Source of the DNA: Aureisphaera sp963669405
GTDB taxonomy: Bacteria > Bacteroidota > Bacteroidia > Flavobacteriales > Flavobacteriaceae
Assembly: GCA_963669405.2 (NCBI GenBank)
Contig: CAXXHF010000002.1
Span: 930,001-994,000 of the forward strand
DNA length: 64,000 nt
Direction of reading: 5' to 3'
Positions 8,385-17,005 of the stretch are shown one piece after another. A program made the translations under genes and the position numbers. The notes under the pieces were generated by a model, which saw only the letters and a list, made by a program, of their open reading frames with translations, was not told the origin of the DNA and did no database searches. Every line of letters begins with the position of its first letter. Position 1 is the stretch's first letter.

Positions 8385-8940
8385 AACTCAATGTATTATT
8401 TTGTTTGTTTACTGCTTTCTGAAGCATTTTCCGTGCTTTAAAAAGCTGTGTTTTTGAAGTACTTTCCGATATTTGAAGCAGTTCTGCTATCTCGCTGTGT
8501 TTGTACCCTTCTACAGCATATAAAACAAATACGGTTTTGTACCCTTCTGGTAAAGTATCGATCATCTTCTGAATGTCCGCTACTTCCAATTCAGTTTCTA
8601 TATATGCTACATGATCTATGGAATTTTCAATAGTAGCATCGTCATTAAAACTCAACTTCTTTCCTTTTCTAAGTTGTGAAATGGATTCGTTTACCATGAT
8701 ACGTCTAATCCAGCCTTCAAAACTTCCTTCACCTTTATAGGATTCTAATCGTGTAAACACCTTTAAAAATCCATTTAGCATCACTTCTTCTGCCAGCTCT
8801 TGCTTTTTTAAGTATTGCCTACAAACGCTCATCATCTTTGGAGCAAATAGCTCGAATAATTCGTGCTGCGCCTTTCGGTTTCCCTTTTTGGCTTTACCGA
8901 TAAGTTTCACATAATTTTTATGTAACGATATAACTCGCAT
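8371..8940 (-). CDS. ECF-family RNA polymerase sigma factor
   Basis: The 189-residue protein has region 2 at about 20-90 (AQHELFELFAPKMMSVCRQYL, EGSFEGWIRRIMVNESI) and region 4 at about 120-175 (MIDTLPEGYKTVFVLYAVEGYKHSEIAELL, ISESTSKTQLFKARKML), the arrangement of extracytoplasmic-function sigma factors. It directs polymerase to a small regulon, probably in response to an envelope signal relayed by the overlapping downstream membrane protein. The three genes 8940-6411 probably form one transcription unit ending at the terminator near 6345-6369. Confidence 0.9.
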   Translation of the reverse strand: MRVISLHKNYVKLIGKAKKGNRKAQHELFELFAPKMMSVCRQYLKKQELAEEVMLNGFLKVFTRLESYKGEGSFEGWIRRIMVNESISQLRKGKKLSFNDDATIENSIDHVAYIETELEVADIQKMIDTLPEGYKTVFVLYAVEGYKHSEIAELLQISESTSKTQLFKARKMLQKAVNKQNNTLSYGTH

Positions 8941-9014
8941 AGATTGTTTTACAACGCTTCTATTTTTATAGACGTAGGTTTTTTAAAAAAGGTTGTTCGG
9001 GGTTCGGAAAAAAA

Positions 9015-9993
9015 TTATTTTTTTCGGTCGATTACGTAATTCACCATCAATTCTAATGCTGTTTTATAAGGAGATTCAGGATAAACCTTCAGTATTTCTA
9101 AAGCGCGTTGTTGATAGTCTTTCATTTGGGCAATGGCATACTCCAAACCACCATGATCCTTTACATAGGTAATGATTTGCTTGACCCTTTTTTTATCTTT
9201 ATTGTGGTTCTTTACTGAATTGATAAGCCAAGCCCTGTCTTTTGAAGAGGCATGATTCAGGGCATAAATAAGAGGAAGTGTCATTTTCTTTTCTTTGATA
9301 TCAATCCCTGTGGGTTTTCCTATTTGCTCTTCTCCATAATCGAAAAGGTCATCCTTAATCTGAAATGCAATTCCTATCAATTCACCAAAAAGCCTCAGTT
9401 TCTCTACTTCTTCAGAAGAAGCATTTACCGATTTTGCTCCCATAGCACAACAAGCCGCAATAAGAGTAGCTGTTTTTTGTCGAATGATTTCAAAATATAC
9501 TTCTTCAGTAATGTCAAGTCGACGTGCCTTCTCAATTTGAAGAAGCTCCCCTTCACTCATCTCTCTAACGGCCACGGAAATGATCTTAAGCAAATCGAAA
9601 TCGTCATTATCTATAGAAAGTAATAATCCCTTAGACAAGAGATAATCTCCAACCAATACGGCAATCTTATTTTTCCAAAGGGCATTGATGGAAAAAAAAG
9701 CCCCGTCTACGATTACTGTCATCTACCACATCATCATGCACCAAAGTCGCTGTATGTATAAGTTCTATAACCGATGCCCCTCGATAGGTCCTCTCATTTA
9801 TCTCTCCATTATTACACATCTTGGCAATAAGAAACACGAACATAGGACGCATTTGTTTCCCTTTACGATTCACTACATAGTGTGTAATACGATTTAAAAG
9901 GGAAACTTGAGAGGACATGGAATTGGAAAACTTCTTTTCGAAGTGTTCCATCTCTTCCTCAATAGGGGACTTTATTTGGGAAACAACTTTCAT
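9015..9993 (-). pseudogene. Polyprenyl synthetase, interrupted by a single-base frameshift
   Basis: The gene starts at 9993. The first frame carries GKQMRPMFVFLIAKM and the first aspartate-rich motif (LVHDDVVDD), the second continues with FFSINALWKNKIAVLVGDYLL and the second aspartate-rich motif (FQIKDDLFDYGE). The frames join exactly if one A of the eight at 9692-9699 is removed, giving RRRGFFSINALW and a 325-residue protein, the usual length for flavobacterial long-chain prenyl diphosphate synthases. These enzymes extend isoprenoid chains for menaquinone side chains. No other damage is visible, so a sequencing error in the homopolymer is the likeliest cause. Confidence 0.88.
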
Positions 9994-10228
9994 TTAGCCC
10001 CTCAAAAATACAGAAAACGTCCTAATAAATGGTACAATCACTTTTTGTATGACTATTTTTTTTGAGGTTTCCACTCTACAACTCATCAAGACTAAATGTT
10101 AGATTTTCTATTTATTCTGCATTTTTTCTCATAAAATGCAAAAATTACTGTTAAACCTTATCCGCACGTACCTTAACTCTCTCATTTATGCTTAATATTG
10201 TTGTATAAATAATTAAATGACTTATACT

Positions 10229-11083
10229 ATGAAAAAAATTACATTACTAGTAGCTGTGTTTGCCACTTTTACTGCTAGTGCCCAGATCTTTTCTGATGAT
10301 TTTGAAGGTGAAACCGTAGATGCTACAACATTTACCAATTGGACCTCTGTTGATTTTGACAACGACACTGAATTTTTTGAAGTTGCAGATATTTCTGCTT
10401 CTGATGTTTCTGCATCTCCTTTAGAAGGATTGGTTGCAGATTCTGATTCTTGGGAAAGTGGAAACCCAAACAGCCCAATGACTCCAGACAATTTTCTAAT
10501 TACAAATGACCCAATCGATCTAACTGGTGTTAGCGATGGTGTTTTAAGTTTTACATTTGGAACTTACCAAACCAATGGTACTTTCTTGGAAGACCGTTTA
10601 GCTGTTTATGTATCTACATCTAACGATCCTGCAACTATTATTACAGAAACTGCAGTATTCGACGATCAGATTGGAAACCAAGTTGCAGCAGATGATGGTG
10701 GTGCAAACTCAGCAATAAATATTGATGTAGACCTTGCTGCCTTTTCTGGTATGCAGGTATATGTTGCCTTTAGACACTTTGACACTTTTGACCACAACTC
10801 TGTACTTATTGACAACGTAGTTGTAGACAGCGCACTTGGTGTGAATGATGGTAGTGCAATTTCTACTTTGTCTCACTATGTTTCTGCTAATGAAATTGCT
10901 TTACGATCTGCATTCCCTATCCAAAATGTTGAAATTTTCAATGTATTGGGACAGAATGTTATTTCTCAAAAGCTTTCTAACACGAATGAAGTGGTAAGTA
11001 TTGCAAGTCTAAACCGAGGTATTTATATTGCTAAGGTAACTGTTGAAGGACAATCTAAATCCTTCAAAATTGTAAAAAGATAA
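10229..11083 (+). CDS. Secreted protein with T9SS type A sorting domain
   Basis: I start at 10229 (MKKITLLVAV), which gives a clean signal peptide ending TASAQ; an ATG four codons earlier at 10217 is also possible. The 284-residue product continues with IFSDDFEG and a jelly-roll-like region at about 20-200 (SFTFGTYQTNG, DRLAVYVSTSND, VYVAFRHFD, LIDNVVVDS), resembling choice-of-anchor or cleaved-adhesin domains. The last 70 residues (VEIFNVLGQNVISQKL, LNRGIYIAKVTVEG, SKSFKIVKR) are a T9SS sorting domain, so the protein is probably exported and attached to the surface. The ligand is unknown. It is convergent with rlmN. Confidence 0.85.
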   Translation: MKKITLLVAVFATFTASAQIFSDDFEGETVDATTFTNWTSVDFDNDTEFFEVADISASDVSASPLEGLVADSDSWESGNPNSPMTPDNFLITNDPIDLTGVSDGVLSFTFGTYQTNGTFLEDRLAVYVSTSNDPATIITETAVFDDQIGNQVAADDGGANSAINIDVDLAAFSGMQVYVAFRHFDTFDHNSVLIDNVVVDSALGVNDGSAISTLSHYVSANEIALRSAFPIQNVEIFNVLGQNVISQKLSNTNEVVSIASLNRGIYIAKVTVEGQSKSFKIVKR

Positions 11084-11103
11084 GCTTTAAAATATATTTG
11101 AAT

Positions 11104-11138
11104 AAAAAAGGGTCTTGAAAATCAAGACCCTTTTTTTA
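11104..11138. terminator. Bidirectional intrinsic terminator
   Basis: AAAAAGGGTCTTGA (11105-11118) pairs with TCAAGACCCTTTTT (11122-11135) around a 3-base loop, flanked by an A-run and a T-run. It lies between the T9SS protein gene and rlmN, whose stop codon is at 11136-11138, and can serve both. Confidence 0.88.
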
Positions 11139-12176
11139 TTGCTTGTTTGCTAACTGCCCACAAGCAGCATCAATGTCTTTACCCCTACTTCTTCTCACCG
11201 TAACCGGAATCCTGTTTCTTTCCAATTGTTCAATATAATGATCTATAGCAGCATCAGGAGCTTGTTGAAACTCACCATCATCAATAGGGTTGTACTCAAT
11301 TAGGTTCACTTTGGATGGAACATATTTACAAAATTGAACCAATGCTTTTATATCCTCGGCTTTGTCATTTACATCTTTCCAAACTACGTACTCATAAGTA
11401 ATCATTCGCTTAGTTTTGGCATACCAATATTCTAAGGAATCCTTTAGATCATCCAATGTGAAATTCTTAGCAAAAGGCATAATACTTTCACGGGTTTCCT
11501 GAATGGCAGAATGTAATGAAACAGCTAAATTAAAACGCACCCCATCATCTGCCAGTTTCCGAATCATCTTGGGTACTCCAGAAGTGGACAAAGTGATTCT
11601 TTTCGGGGACATTCCCAAACCTTCGTCGCTTGTAATTTTATCTATGGATAACAATACATTTTTATAATTCATGAGGGGTTCTCCCATACCCATAAATACA
11701 ATGTTAGAAAGTGGTCTATTATGATACAACATGCTCTCTCTATGGATGGCCACCACTTGATCATAAATTTCGTCTGGGTTTAAGTTCCGCATTCGCTTAA
11801 GCCGCGCTGTTGCGCAAAACTTGCAATCCAAACTACACCCTACTTGTGAAGACACACAAGCTGTAGTACGATTTTGGGTTGGTATTAAAACCGATTCTAC
11901 CACCAAACCATCAAACAACTTTACAGCATTTTTAACGGTCCCGTCCTTGCTTCGTTGCAAATGATCCACCTTAATATGGTTTATGGCAAAATTTGCTTCT
12001 AATTGAGCTCTGGTTTCTTTGGAGATATTCGTCATTTCTTCAAAAGAATGAGCCCCTTTACTCCATAGCCATTCATATACTTGGTTTCCTCGGAACGCTT
12101 TATCACCCATGGATACGAAAAAGTCTCGCAATTCTTCTTTGGATAATGCCCTTATGTCTCTTTTTTCTTGCTGCAT
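11136..12176 (-). CDS. rlmN: 23S rRNA (adenine-2503-C2)-methyltransferase RlmN
   Basis: This radical-SAM enzyme methylates C2 of A2503 in 23S rRNA and can also act on tRNA A37. The radical-SAM cluster motif CSLDCKFC is present, preceded by CVSSQVG and followed by VFMGMGEPLMNY, ITLSTSGVPKMI, NLAVSLHSA and PSKVNLIEYNP. The C-terminal methyl-carrying Cys lies in DAACGQL. I start at 12176 (MQQEKRDIRALSKEEL), giving 346 residues; the in-frame ATG at 12194 adds six residues unlike the family. Confidence 0.95.
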   Translation of the reverse strand: MQQEKRDIRALSKEELRDFFVSMGDKAFRGNQVYEWLWSKGAHSFEEMTNISKETRAQLEANFAINHIKVDHLQRSKDGTVKNAVKLFDGLVVESVLIPTQNRTTACVSSQVGCSLDCKFCATARLKRMRNLNPDEIYDQVVAIHRESMLYHNRPLSNIVFMGMGEPLMNYKNVLLSIDKITSDEGLGMSPKRITLSTSGVPKMIRKLADDGVRFNLAVSLHSAIQETRESIMPFAKNFTLDDLKDSLEYWYAKTKRMITYEYVVWKDVNDKAEDIKALVQFCKYVPSKVNLIEYNPIDDGEFQQAPDAAIDHYIEQLERNRIPVTVRRSRGKDIDAACGQLANKQ

Positions 12177-12214
12177 TGGCCACAAAATTACCATATATTT
12201 ATGAAGCGCTGTAC

Positions 12215-12245
12215 AAAAAAACCTCTTTCGTACGAAAGAGGTTTT
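12215..12245 (-). terminator. Intrinsic terminator after the secreted protease gene
   Basis: ACCTCTTTCGT and ACGAAAGAGGT form a perfect inverted repeat; on the minus strand it ends in a run of seven T. It follows the protease gene that stops at 12272. Confidence 0.85.
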
Positions 12246-12271
12246 CCATCATTGCCAATTTTGGTTGGTTT

Positions 12272-13939
12272 TTAGTTATCGACAATGATTTTCTTTGTAA
12301 TATCATTTTGGGAGTTCTCATCTACCAGATGGAGGAAATAGATCCCTTCTTGAAGTCCTGAGACATTTATCCTGTTTTCTGAACTAGATGCGTTACCAGA
12401 TAGCATTTCTTGCCCTAATAGGTTATAGAGTCGATAACTCAGATTTGGGAAACGCGTATTCATAATTGCTATGTAACTGGACGCTGGATTGGGGTAGACA
12501 CGTAAAAGCCCTGTCAATTCAAAATCAGGCGTATTCAGTGCGTTGGATAGGTTATCTATGGCGTATTGTCCTGTTCCTATAGGGTCCAGCCAATCCATTA
12601 ATCGTGTTTCGGGAGTTGTTCCGTTATCCCACGATACTGCAAATCTTCCATAAACGTCGTAATCTCCATTATTTTCGGTACCATTACAAAAGGACTGACC
12701 AGCATAAAGCTGTCCAATAACCCTTCCATCTTGATTAAATAAAGGAGAGCCTGACGAACCACTTTCTGTGGTTCCTATTTCCCATCCGTTACCATTTCCT
12801 GCAGAAACACCTTTAATAAGCCATACATCGGTTCCATTGGCATTTTCTTTTTCAGCTGGGTCATCATCTCTACAAATCTTCATGATATCGCCATTTGGGT
12901 GATGAATTCCCACTTGGAACTCTGGAAGGTCATCAGATCGATCCCACCCTGCAAAAGCTACATCCCAAGAAGAAGGTATTTCATTCACTAATTCTACCAA
13001 AGCAAAATCGCTTCCTGCATTACTGGCACGAAGCTCTGCACCACTCATGGTAAAGTTAGTTTGCACATCCAAACTTTCATCTTCTCCTGCACAAATTGGT
13101 ACTGGGCTCACCCAATTAAAACGTACAGACCAAAGTAAAGGATCTGAATTTTCCAAACAGTGGTTTCCAGTTAATAGATAAGGTGTTTTGTCAGATCGTG
13201 TGTTATTCATTAAAGCAGCGGAGCACAAATATCCATTACCCAAATTAAGAAGTGCTACTGCTTTTTTAAGTAAATCTTTTTTATCATCAAAATCATCTCC
13301 TACAGGACAATTTACATCATAGTTACAATCACCAGAATCATTCAATCCTCTTCCTTGTCCATTCCCGTTAATAAGGTCATCTACCCTACCCAATCGATAT
13401 CCATGAATTATACTGGCCACCTCCAATTCTAAAGGCCCTTCTGTTCCTTCAGACTGATAATATTCTATATAAATAGTGTCTCCATTGATGTACCAGGTTC
13501 CCAGTTTATTTGACTCTCTATTACTGTCATGGGAGTAGGTTACGGAAACGTCTGATCTGTCATAATTGTGAAATAACAATCTACCACCATTGGGTAGCAA
13601 AAAGTCATTGAAATTTATACTCATGTTTATGGCATCAGGAGATTTAATGGCAGCTCTCCATATCCTGTCACCGTTTTCCAAAACAGTCCATTCACCGTCA
13701 GTTTCAAGATTTACAACAATTGGACGACTAACGCCGTAACGCCAAGGCAAACTCTTATCCAGATCATTGATACTATCTTCCAATCTGATTGCCTCTAAAT
13801 CTATGGGGGGAAGTTCTATTGGAGTAACTCCTCGAAGGTTTAATTCCCAACTAACAGGCTTATCCCCTTCTCTTTCCTGCGCATATGCAGAAAGCAAGGG
13901 AAGCATAAAAAGCAACAACACAAAACGTAATGTTTTCAC
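12272..13939 (-). CDS. Secreted trypsin-like serine protease (lysyl endopeptidase-like) with T9SS sorting domain
   Basis: The 555-residue preproprotein has a signal peptide (MKTLRFVLLLFMLPLLSAYA), a pro-region to about 200, a chymotrypsin-fold protease at about 205-455 and a T9SS type A sorting domain at about 470-555 (LLRVYPNPASSYIAI, YRLYNLLGQEML). The catalytic triad is visible as His260 (LLTGNHCLEN), Asp311 (SDFALVEL) and Ser398 (GSSGSPLFNQDG). NHCLEN, the multiple cysteines and IHHPNGDIMKI are typical of the Lys-C-like S1 branch. It should be exported through T9SS and degrade extracellular protein. Substrate specificity is inferred by family resemblance. Confidence 0.87.
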   Translation of the reverse strand: MKTLRFVLLLFMLPLLSAYAQEREGDKPVSWELNLRGVTPIELPPIDLEAIRLEDSINDLDKSLPWRYGVSRPIVVNLETDGEWTVLENGDRIWRAAIKSPDAINMSINFNDFLLPNGGRLLFHNYDRSDVSVTYSHDSNRESNKLGTWYINGDTIYIEYYQSEGTEGPLELEVASIIHGYRLGRVDDLINGNGQGRGLNDSGDCNYDVNCPVGDDFDDKKDLLKKAVALLNLGNGYLCSAALMNNTRSDKTPYLLTGNHCLENSDPLLWSVRFNWVSPVPICAGEDESLDVQTNFTMSGAELRASNAGSDFALVELVNEIPSSWDVAFAGWDRSDDLPEFQVGIHHPNGDIMKICRDDDPAEKENANGTDVWLIKGVSAGNGNGWEIGTTESGSSGSPLFNQDGRVIGQLYAGQSFCNGTENNGDYDVYGRFAVSWDNGTTPETRLMDWLDPIGTGQYAIDNLSNALNTPDFELTGLLRVYPNPASSYIAIMNTRFPNLSYRLYNLLGQEMLSGNASSSENRINVSGLQEGIYFLHLVDENSQNDITKKIIVDN

Positions 13940-14017
13940 CTATTATTAGATTGATTAAACGGTTATAACACACTAAAATACAGCTTTATTCTTAGATAGA
14001 AAAATAAATATGAGCGT

Positions 14018-14050
14018 AAAAAAAGCCCCAATTCAAACGAAAAGGGGCTT
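14018..14050 (-). terminator. Intrinsic terminator after queA
   Basis: AAGCCCC (14023-14029) pairs with GGGGCTT (14044-14050); on the minus strand the hairpin runs into a T-rich stretch. It is 24 bases past the queA stop and would end the long minus-strand run from rsgA to queA. Confidence 0.8.
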
Positions 14051-14073
14051 AACAGATTTTAAAATATCTCTAT

Positions 14074-15123
14074 TTAGATGATGAGCATTGCATCTCCATA
14101 GGTATAAAAACGATACTTTTCTTTAATGGCTTCCGCATATGCTTCTTTTACAAATTCATGACCTGCAAAGGCCGAAACCATCATTAATAATGTAGATTTT
14201 GGAGTATGGAAATTAGTCACCATACAATTGGCAATACTAAAGTCGTAGGGTGGGAAAATAAACTTATTGGTCCATCCAGCATACGAATTCAGGCTATTGT
14301 TAGATGACACTGAACTCTCCAAAGAACGCATTACTGTGGTTCCTACAGCACACACTTTTCGTTTTCTATTAATTCCATCATTAATTACATCAACTGCATG
14401 TTCACCAATGATAATTTCTTCACTGTCCATTTTATGTTTGGAAAGATCTTCAACCTCCACTGGGCTAAAGGTTCCCAATCCTACATGTAATGTAACTTCT
14501 GCAAAGTTGACTCCTTTTATTTCTAAACGCTTCAAGAGATGCTTTGAAAAATGAAGCCCTGCTGTAGGAGCAGCTACAGCACCTTCATTCTTGGCAAAAA
14601 TGGTCTGATATCTTTCAGCATCTTCTGGTTCTACCTCCCTTTTTATGTATTTAGGAAGTGGCGTTTCACCTAGTTCTGTCAATTTACTACGAAATTCTTC
14701 GTATGAACCATCAAAAAGGAAACGCAATGTTCTTCCTCTAGAAGTTGTGTTATCAATAACCTCGGCAACCAATGATTCATCATCACCAAAATACAGTTTA
14801 TTTCCAATTCGGATCTTACGTGCTGGATCTACCAACACATCCCAAAGTCGGGTTTCACTATTCAACTCACGAAGTAAAAATACTTCTATTCTAGCTCCGG
14901 TTTTTTCTTTATTTCCAAATAAACGTGCTGGAAACACCTTAGTATTGTTAAGCACTAAGACATCATCCTCTTCAAAATAATCTATCAGATCCTTGAACAT
15001 CTTATGCTCAATTGTTTGTTCTTTTCGATTAAGAACCATTAACCTAGCCTCATCCCTATTAGGGGCCGGATATTCGGCAAGTAGTTCTTGAGGCAGTTCA
15101 AAGTTGAAGTTGGATAATTTCAT
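14074..15123 (-). CDS. queA: S-adenosylmethionine:tRNA ribosyltransferase-isomerase QueA
   Basis: QueA transfers and rearranges the ribosyl group of SAM onto preQ1 in tRNA to form epoxyqueuosine. The 349-residue protein begins MKLSNFNFELPQELLAEYP, the standard family N-terminus, so I use 15123 and not the ATG two codons upstream. Other signatures are VLNNTKVFPARL, GAVAAPTAGLHFS, VTLHVGLGTFSPVE and VTNFHTPKSTLLMM. It is the last gene of the collinear minus-strand series and lies 79 bases past aroA. Confidence 0.95.
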   Translation of the reverse strand: MKLSNFNFELPQELLAEYPAPNRDEARLMVLNRKEQTIEHKMFKDLIDYFEEDDVLVLNNTKVFPARLFGNKEKTGARIEVFLLRELNSETRLWDVLVDPARKIRIGNKLYFGDDESLVAEVIDNTTSRGRTLRFLFDGSYEEFRSKLTELGETPLPKYIKREVEPEDAERYQTIFAKNEGAVAAPTAGLHFSKHLLKRLEIKGVNFAEVTLHVGLGTFSPVEVEDLSKHKMDSEEIIIGEHAVDVINDGINRKRKVCAVGTTVMRSLESSVSSNNSLNSYAGWTNKFIFPPYDFSIANCMVTNFHTPKSTLLMMVSAFAGHEFVKEAYAEAIKEKYRFYTYGDAMLII

Positions 15124-15202
15124 TCCCATAATGCGTATCGTTTTATTTTAAGAGAGCGCAAATATACGATCTGGAAATAGGGGTTGTCAAGTAATTATGG
15201 TT

Positions 15203-16438
15203 TTATTCTTCCAAATACACCTGAAAACCTAATTTTGAAAGGTCTTCCCAAAAGGTGGGAAAGGATTTGCTTACTACTCCACTATCTAATATCGTGATAG
15301 GGGCTTTTAACGCCAAAGGAGCAAATGCCATTGCCATTCTATGGTCATGGTATGTTTCAATTGCCATGTTTTCCTTCAATTCTTTTCTGGGCGAAAGTAA
15401 AAGTGAATCATTGGTGACTTCAATGTGGGCTCCCAATTTCTCCAATTCATTTTTAAGCGCTACCAACCGATCTGTTTCCTTTATTTTTAGGGTGTGAAGC
15501 CCCGTTAGCTCACAACCTATCCCCATACCATAACATGTCACCGCTATGGTTTGAGCTATATCTGGTGTATTCACTAAGTTGAATGAGACAGATGAAGGTA
15601 GATTGATATTTTCTTTGGCAATAGTAATAGCCGATGCCTCAGTGTCAAAACTTGTACTAACTCCAAAGGAACGATACAATTCTGCTAAAGCTGAATCTCC
15701 CTGCAAACTGTCCTGTTTATAACTGTACAAGGTTATTGAAAGTTCTTTGGAAAGAGCCACAATACTATAAAAATAAGATACAGAACTCCAATCGCTTTCT
15801 ACAGTGATCGTTGTCTCTCTCGTATTTTTTATGGGCAAAATAGAAATGGTATTTTCAGAAAAGCTCCCCGTCACTCCTAATTGATGCAATAACGAAAGTG
15901 TCATTTTAATATAAGGAATGGAGGTAACCTCTCCTTCCAAATAGATTTTCAAACCATTTGCCAGAGAAGGTGCTATTAACATTAAAGCAGAAATATATTG
16001 ACTACTTACATTTGCCTTAATACTTACTTTATCCTCAGTTAGTTTTTTCCCAACGATTCTAAGTGGTGGAAATCCTTCATTTTTAGTGTATTCAATCTCA
16101 GCGCCTAATTCCCGTAATGCATTTACCAATACACCAATGGGCCGTTCTTGCATTCTTTCACTTCCGGTTAAGAGAATTTCTTTTCCTTCTTGTGATGCAA
16201 AATAGGCCGCTAAAAACCGCATGGCAGTTCCTGCGTGATGCACATCTACAACGCCTTTATCTACAACAACTCCCTTGCTAAGTGCTATAGTATCATCACT
16301 ATGTGATAGGTTTTCTATTTGAAGCCAAGGAAATAGTGTCTGAAGTATCAACAAACGATTTGACTCACTCTTGGAGCCAGTAACTTTTATGACCGCCTTA
16401 TCTTGTAGATTTTTAGATCGAAGTAGATTTGCTTTCAT
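15203..16438 (-). CDS. aroA: 3-phosphoshikimate 1-carboxyvinyltransferase (EPSP synthase)
   Basis: AroA joins phosphoenolpyruvate to shikimate 3-phosphate in the shikimate pathway. The 411-residue protein shows GSKSESNRLLIL near the N-terminus, HHAGTAMRFLAAYFA, SSQYISALMLIAP, ESDWSSVSYFYSI and HHDHRMAMAFAP-like YHDHRMAMAFAPLALK. In the NAGTA-R-P-L type motif of other families the Pro is Phe here (GTAMRFL), as I recall for Bacteroidota. The start overlaps the stop of the preceding small membrane protein by four bases. Confidence 0.93.
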   Translation of the reverse strand: MKANLLRSKNLQDKAVIKVTGSKSESNRLLILQTLFPWLQIENLSHSDDTIALSKGVVVDKGVVDVHHAGTAMRFLAAYFASQEGKEILLTGSERMQERPIGVLVNALRELGAEIEYTKNEGFPPLRIVGKKLTEDKVSIKANVSSQYISALMLIAPSLANGLKIYLEGEVTSIPYIKMTLSLLHQLGVTGSFSENTISILPIKNTRETTITVESDWSSVSYFYSIVALSKELSITLYSYKQDSLQGDSALAELYRSFGVSTSFDTEASAITIAKENINLPSSVSFNLVNTPDIAQTIAVTCYGMGIGCELTGLHTLKIKETDRLVALKNELEKLGAHIEVTNDSLLLSPRKELKENMAIETYHDHRMAMAFAPLALKAPITILDSGVVSKSFPTFWEDLSKLGFQVYLEE

Positions 16439-16680
16439 TTACGTTGGTCTTGCCTTTTCAACCTTGCCCAAAACTTACCGTAACTCACCATAAAACCTGC
16501 AATAAACCCAGCAAAAGGTACTAACCAGATTTTTTTAGAATGTAAAAGGATGTTTATAAAGTCTGATGAAAAACCTGTGGAGAACCATTGTACCACCAGT
16601 AAGATGAGTAAGTACATAGCACTCAAGAAAAAAACCGACTTCCAAAATCCAGCGTGGGTAACTATCCTTTTGAACATCAT
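16435..16680 (-). CDS. Small two-helix membrane protein of unknown function
   Basis: The 81-residue product has two hydrophobic segments, about 12-34 (FWKSVFFLSAMYLLILLVVQW) and 50-70 (WLVPFAGFIAGFMVSYG), and a basic C-terminus (KFWARLKRQDQRK), consistent with an inner-membrane hairpin. I do not recognise a family. It overlaps the MazG-like gene upstream and aroA downstream by four bases each, so the three are translationally coupled and it is clearly a real gene. Confidence 0.8.
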   Translation of the reverse strand: MMFKRIVTHAGFWKSVFFLSAMYLLILLVVQWFSTGFSSDFINILLHSKKIWLVPFAGFIAGFMVSYGKFWARLKRQDQRK

Positions 16681-17003
16681 TTTAGCTTTTCATTGTTATG
16701 GTGGCGATCATGATCCCTCTTGGTTTTCTTGTCCATTTTTTTATCGAAGGCTTCTTGTAGATCCACTCCAGTCTGGTTTGCCAGACAGAGCACCACAAAA
16801 ACCACGTCGGCCAGTTCTTCTCCCAAATCCTTGTCTTTATCACTCTCCTTTTCACTTTGTTCACCATAGCGCCTTGCTATAATTCGGGCCACCTCTCCTA
16901 CTTCTTCAGTAAGTTGGGCCATATTAGTGAGTTCATTGAAGTAACGCACCCCATGCTCTTTAATCCATTTATCCACAATTGATTGGGCATTCTGAAGATC
17001 CAT
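16677..17003 (-). CDS. MazG-like nucleotide pyrophosphohydrolase
   Basis: The 108-residue protein has the all-alpha NTP pyrophosphatase signature: LTEEVGEVARII at about 31-42 and LGEELADVVFVVLCLAN at about 60-76, giving the EExxE and ExxD metal-binding residues. Family members hydrolyse (d)NTPs or modified nucleotides to the monophosphate and pyrophosphate. The C-terminus is very basic and His-rich (KKTKRDHDRHHNNEK). It lies two bases after the DUF3857 gene and overlaps the small membrane protein gene. Confidence 0.87.
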   Translation of the reverse strand: MDLQNAQSIVDKWIKEHGVRYFNELTNMAQLTEEVGEVARIIARRYGEQSEKESDKDKDLGEELADVVFVVLCLANQTGVDLQEAFDKKMDKKTKRDHDRHHNNEKLK

Positions 17004-17005
17004 TT

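Noticed and set aside
10120..10142. Inverted repeat TGCATTTT and AAAATGCA between the polyprenyl synthetase and T9SS protein genes
   Set aside because: AT-rich arms in an AT-rich spacer; no T-run and no link to a promoter element.
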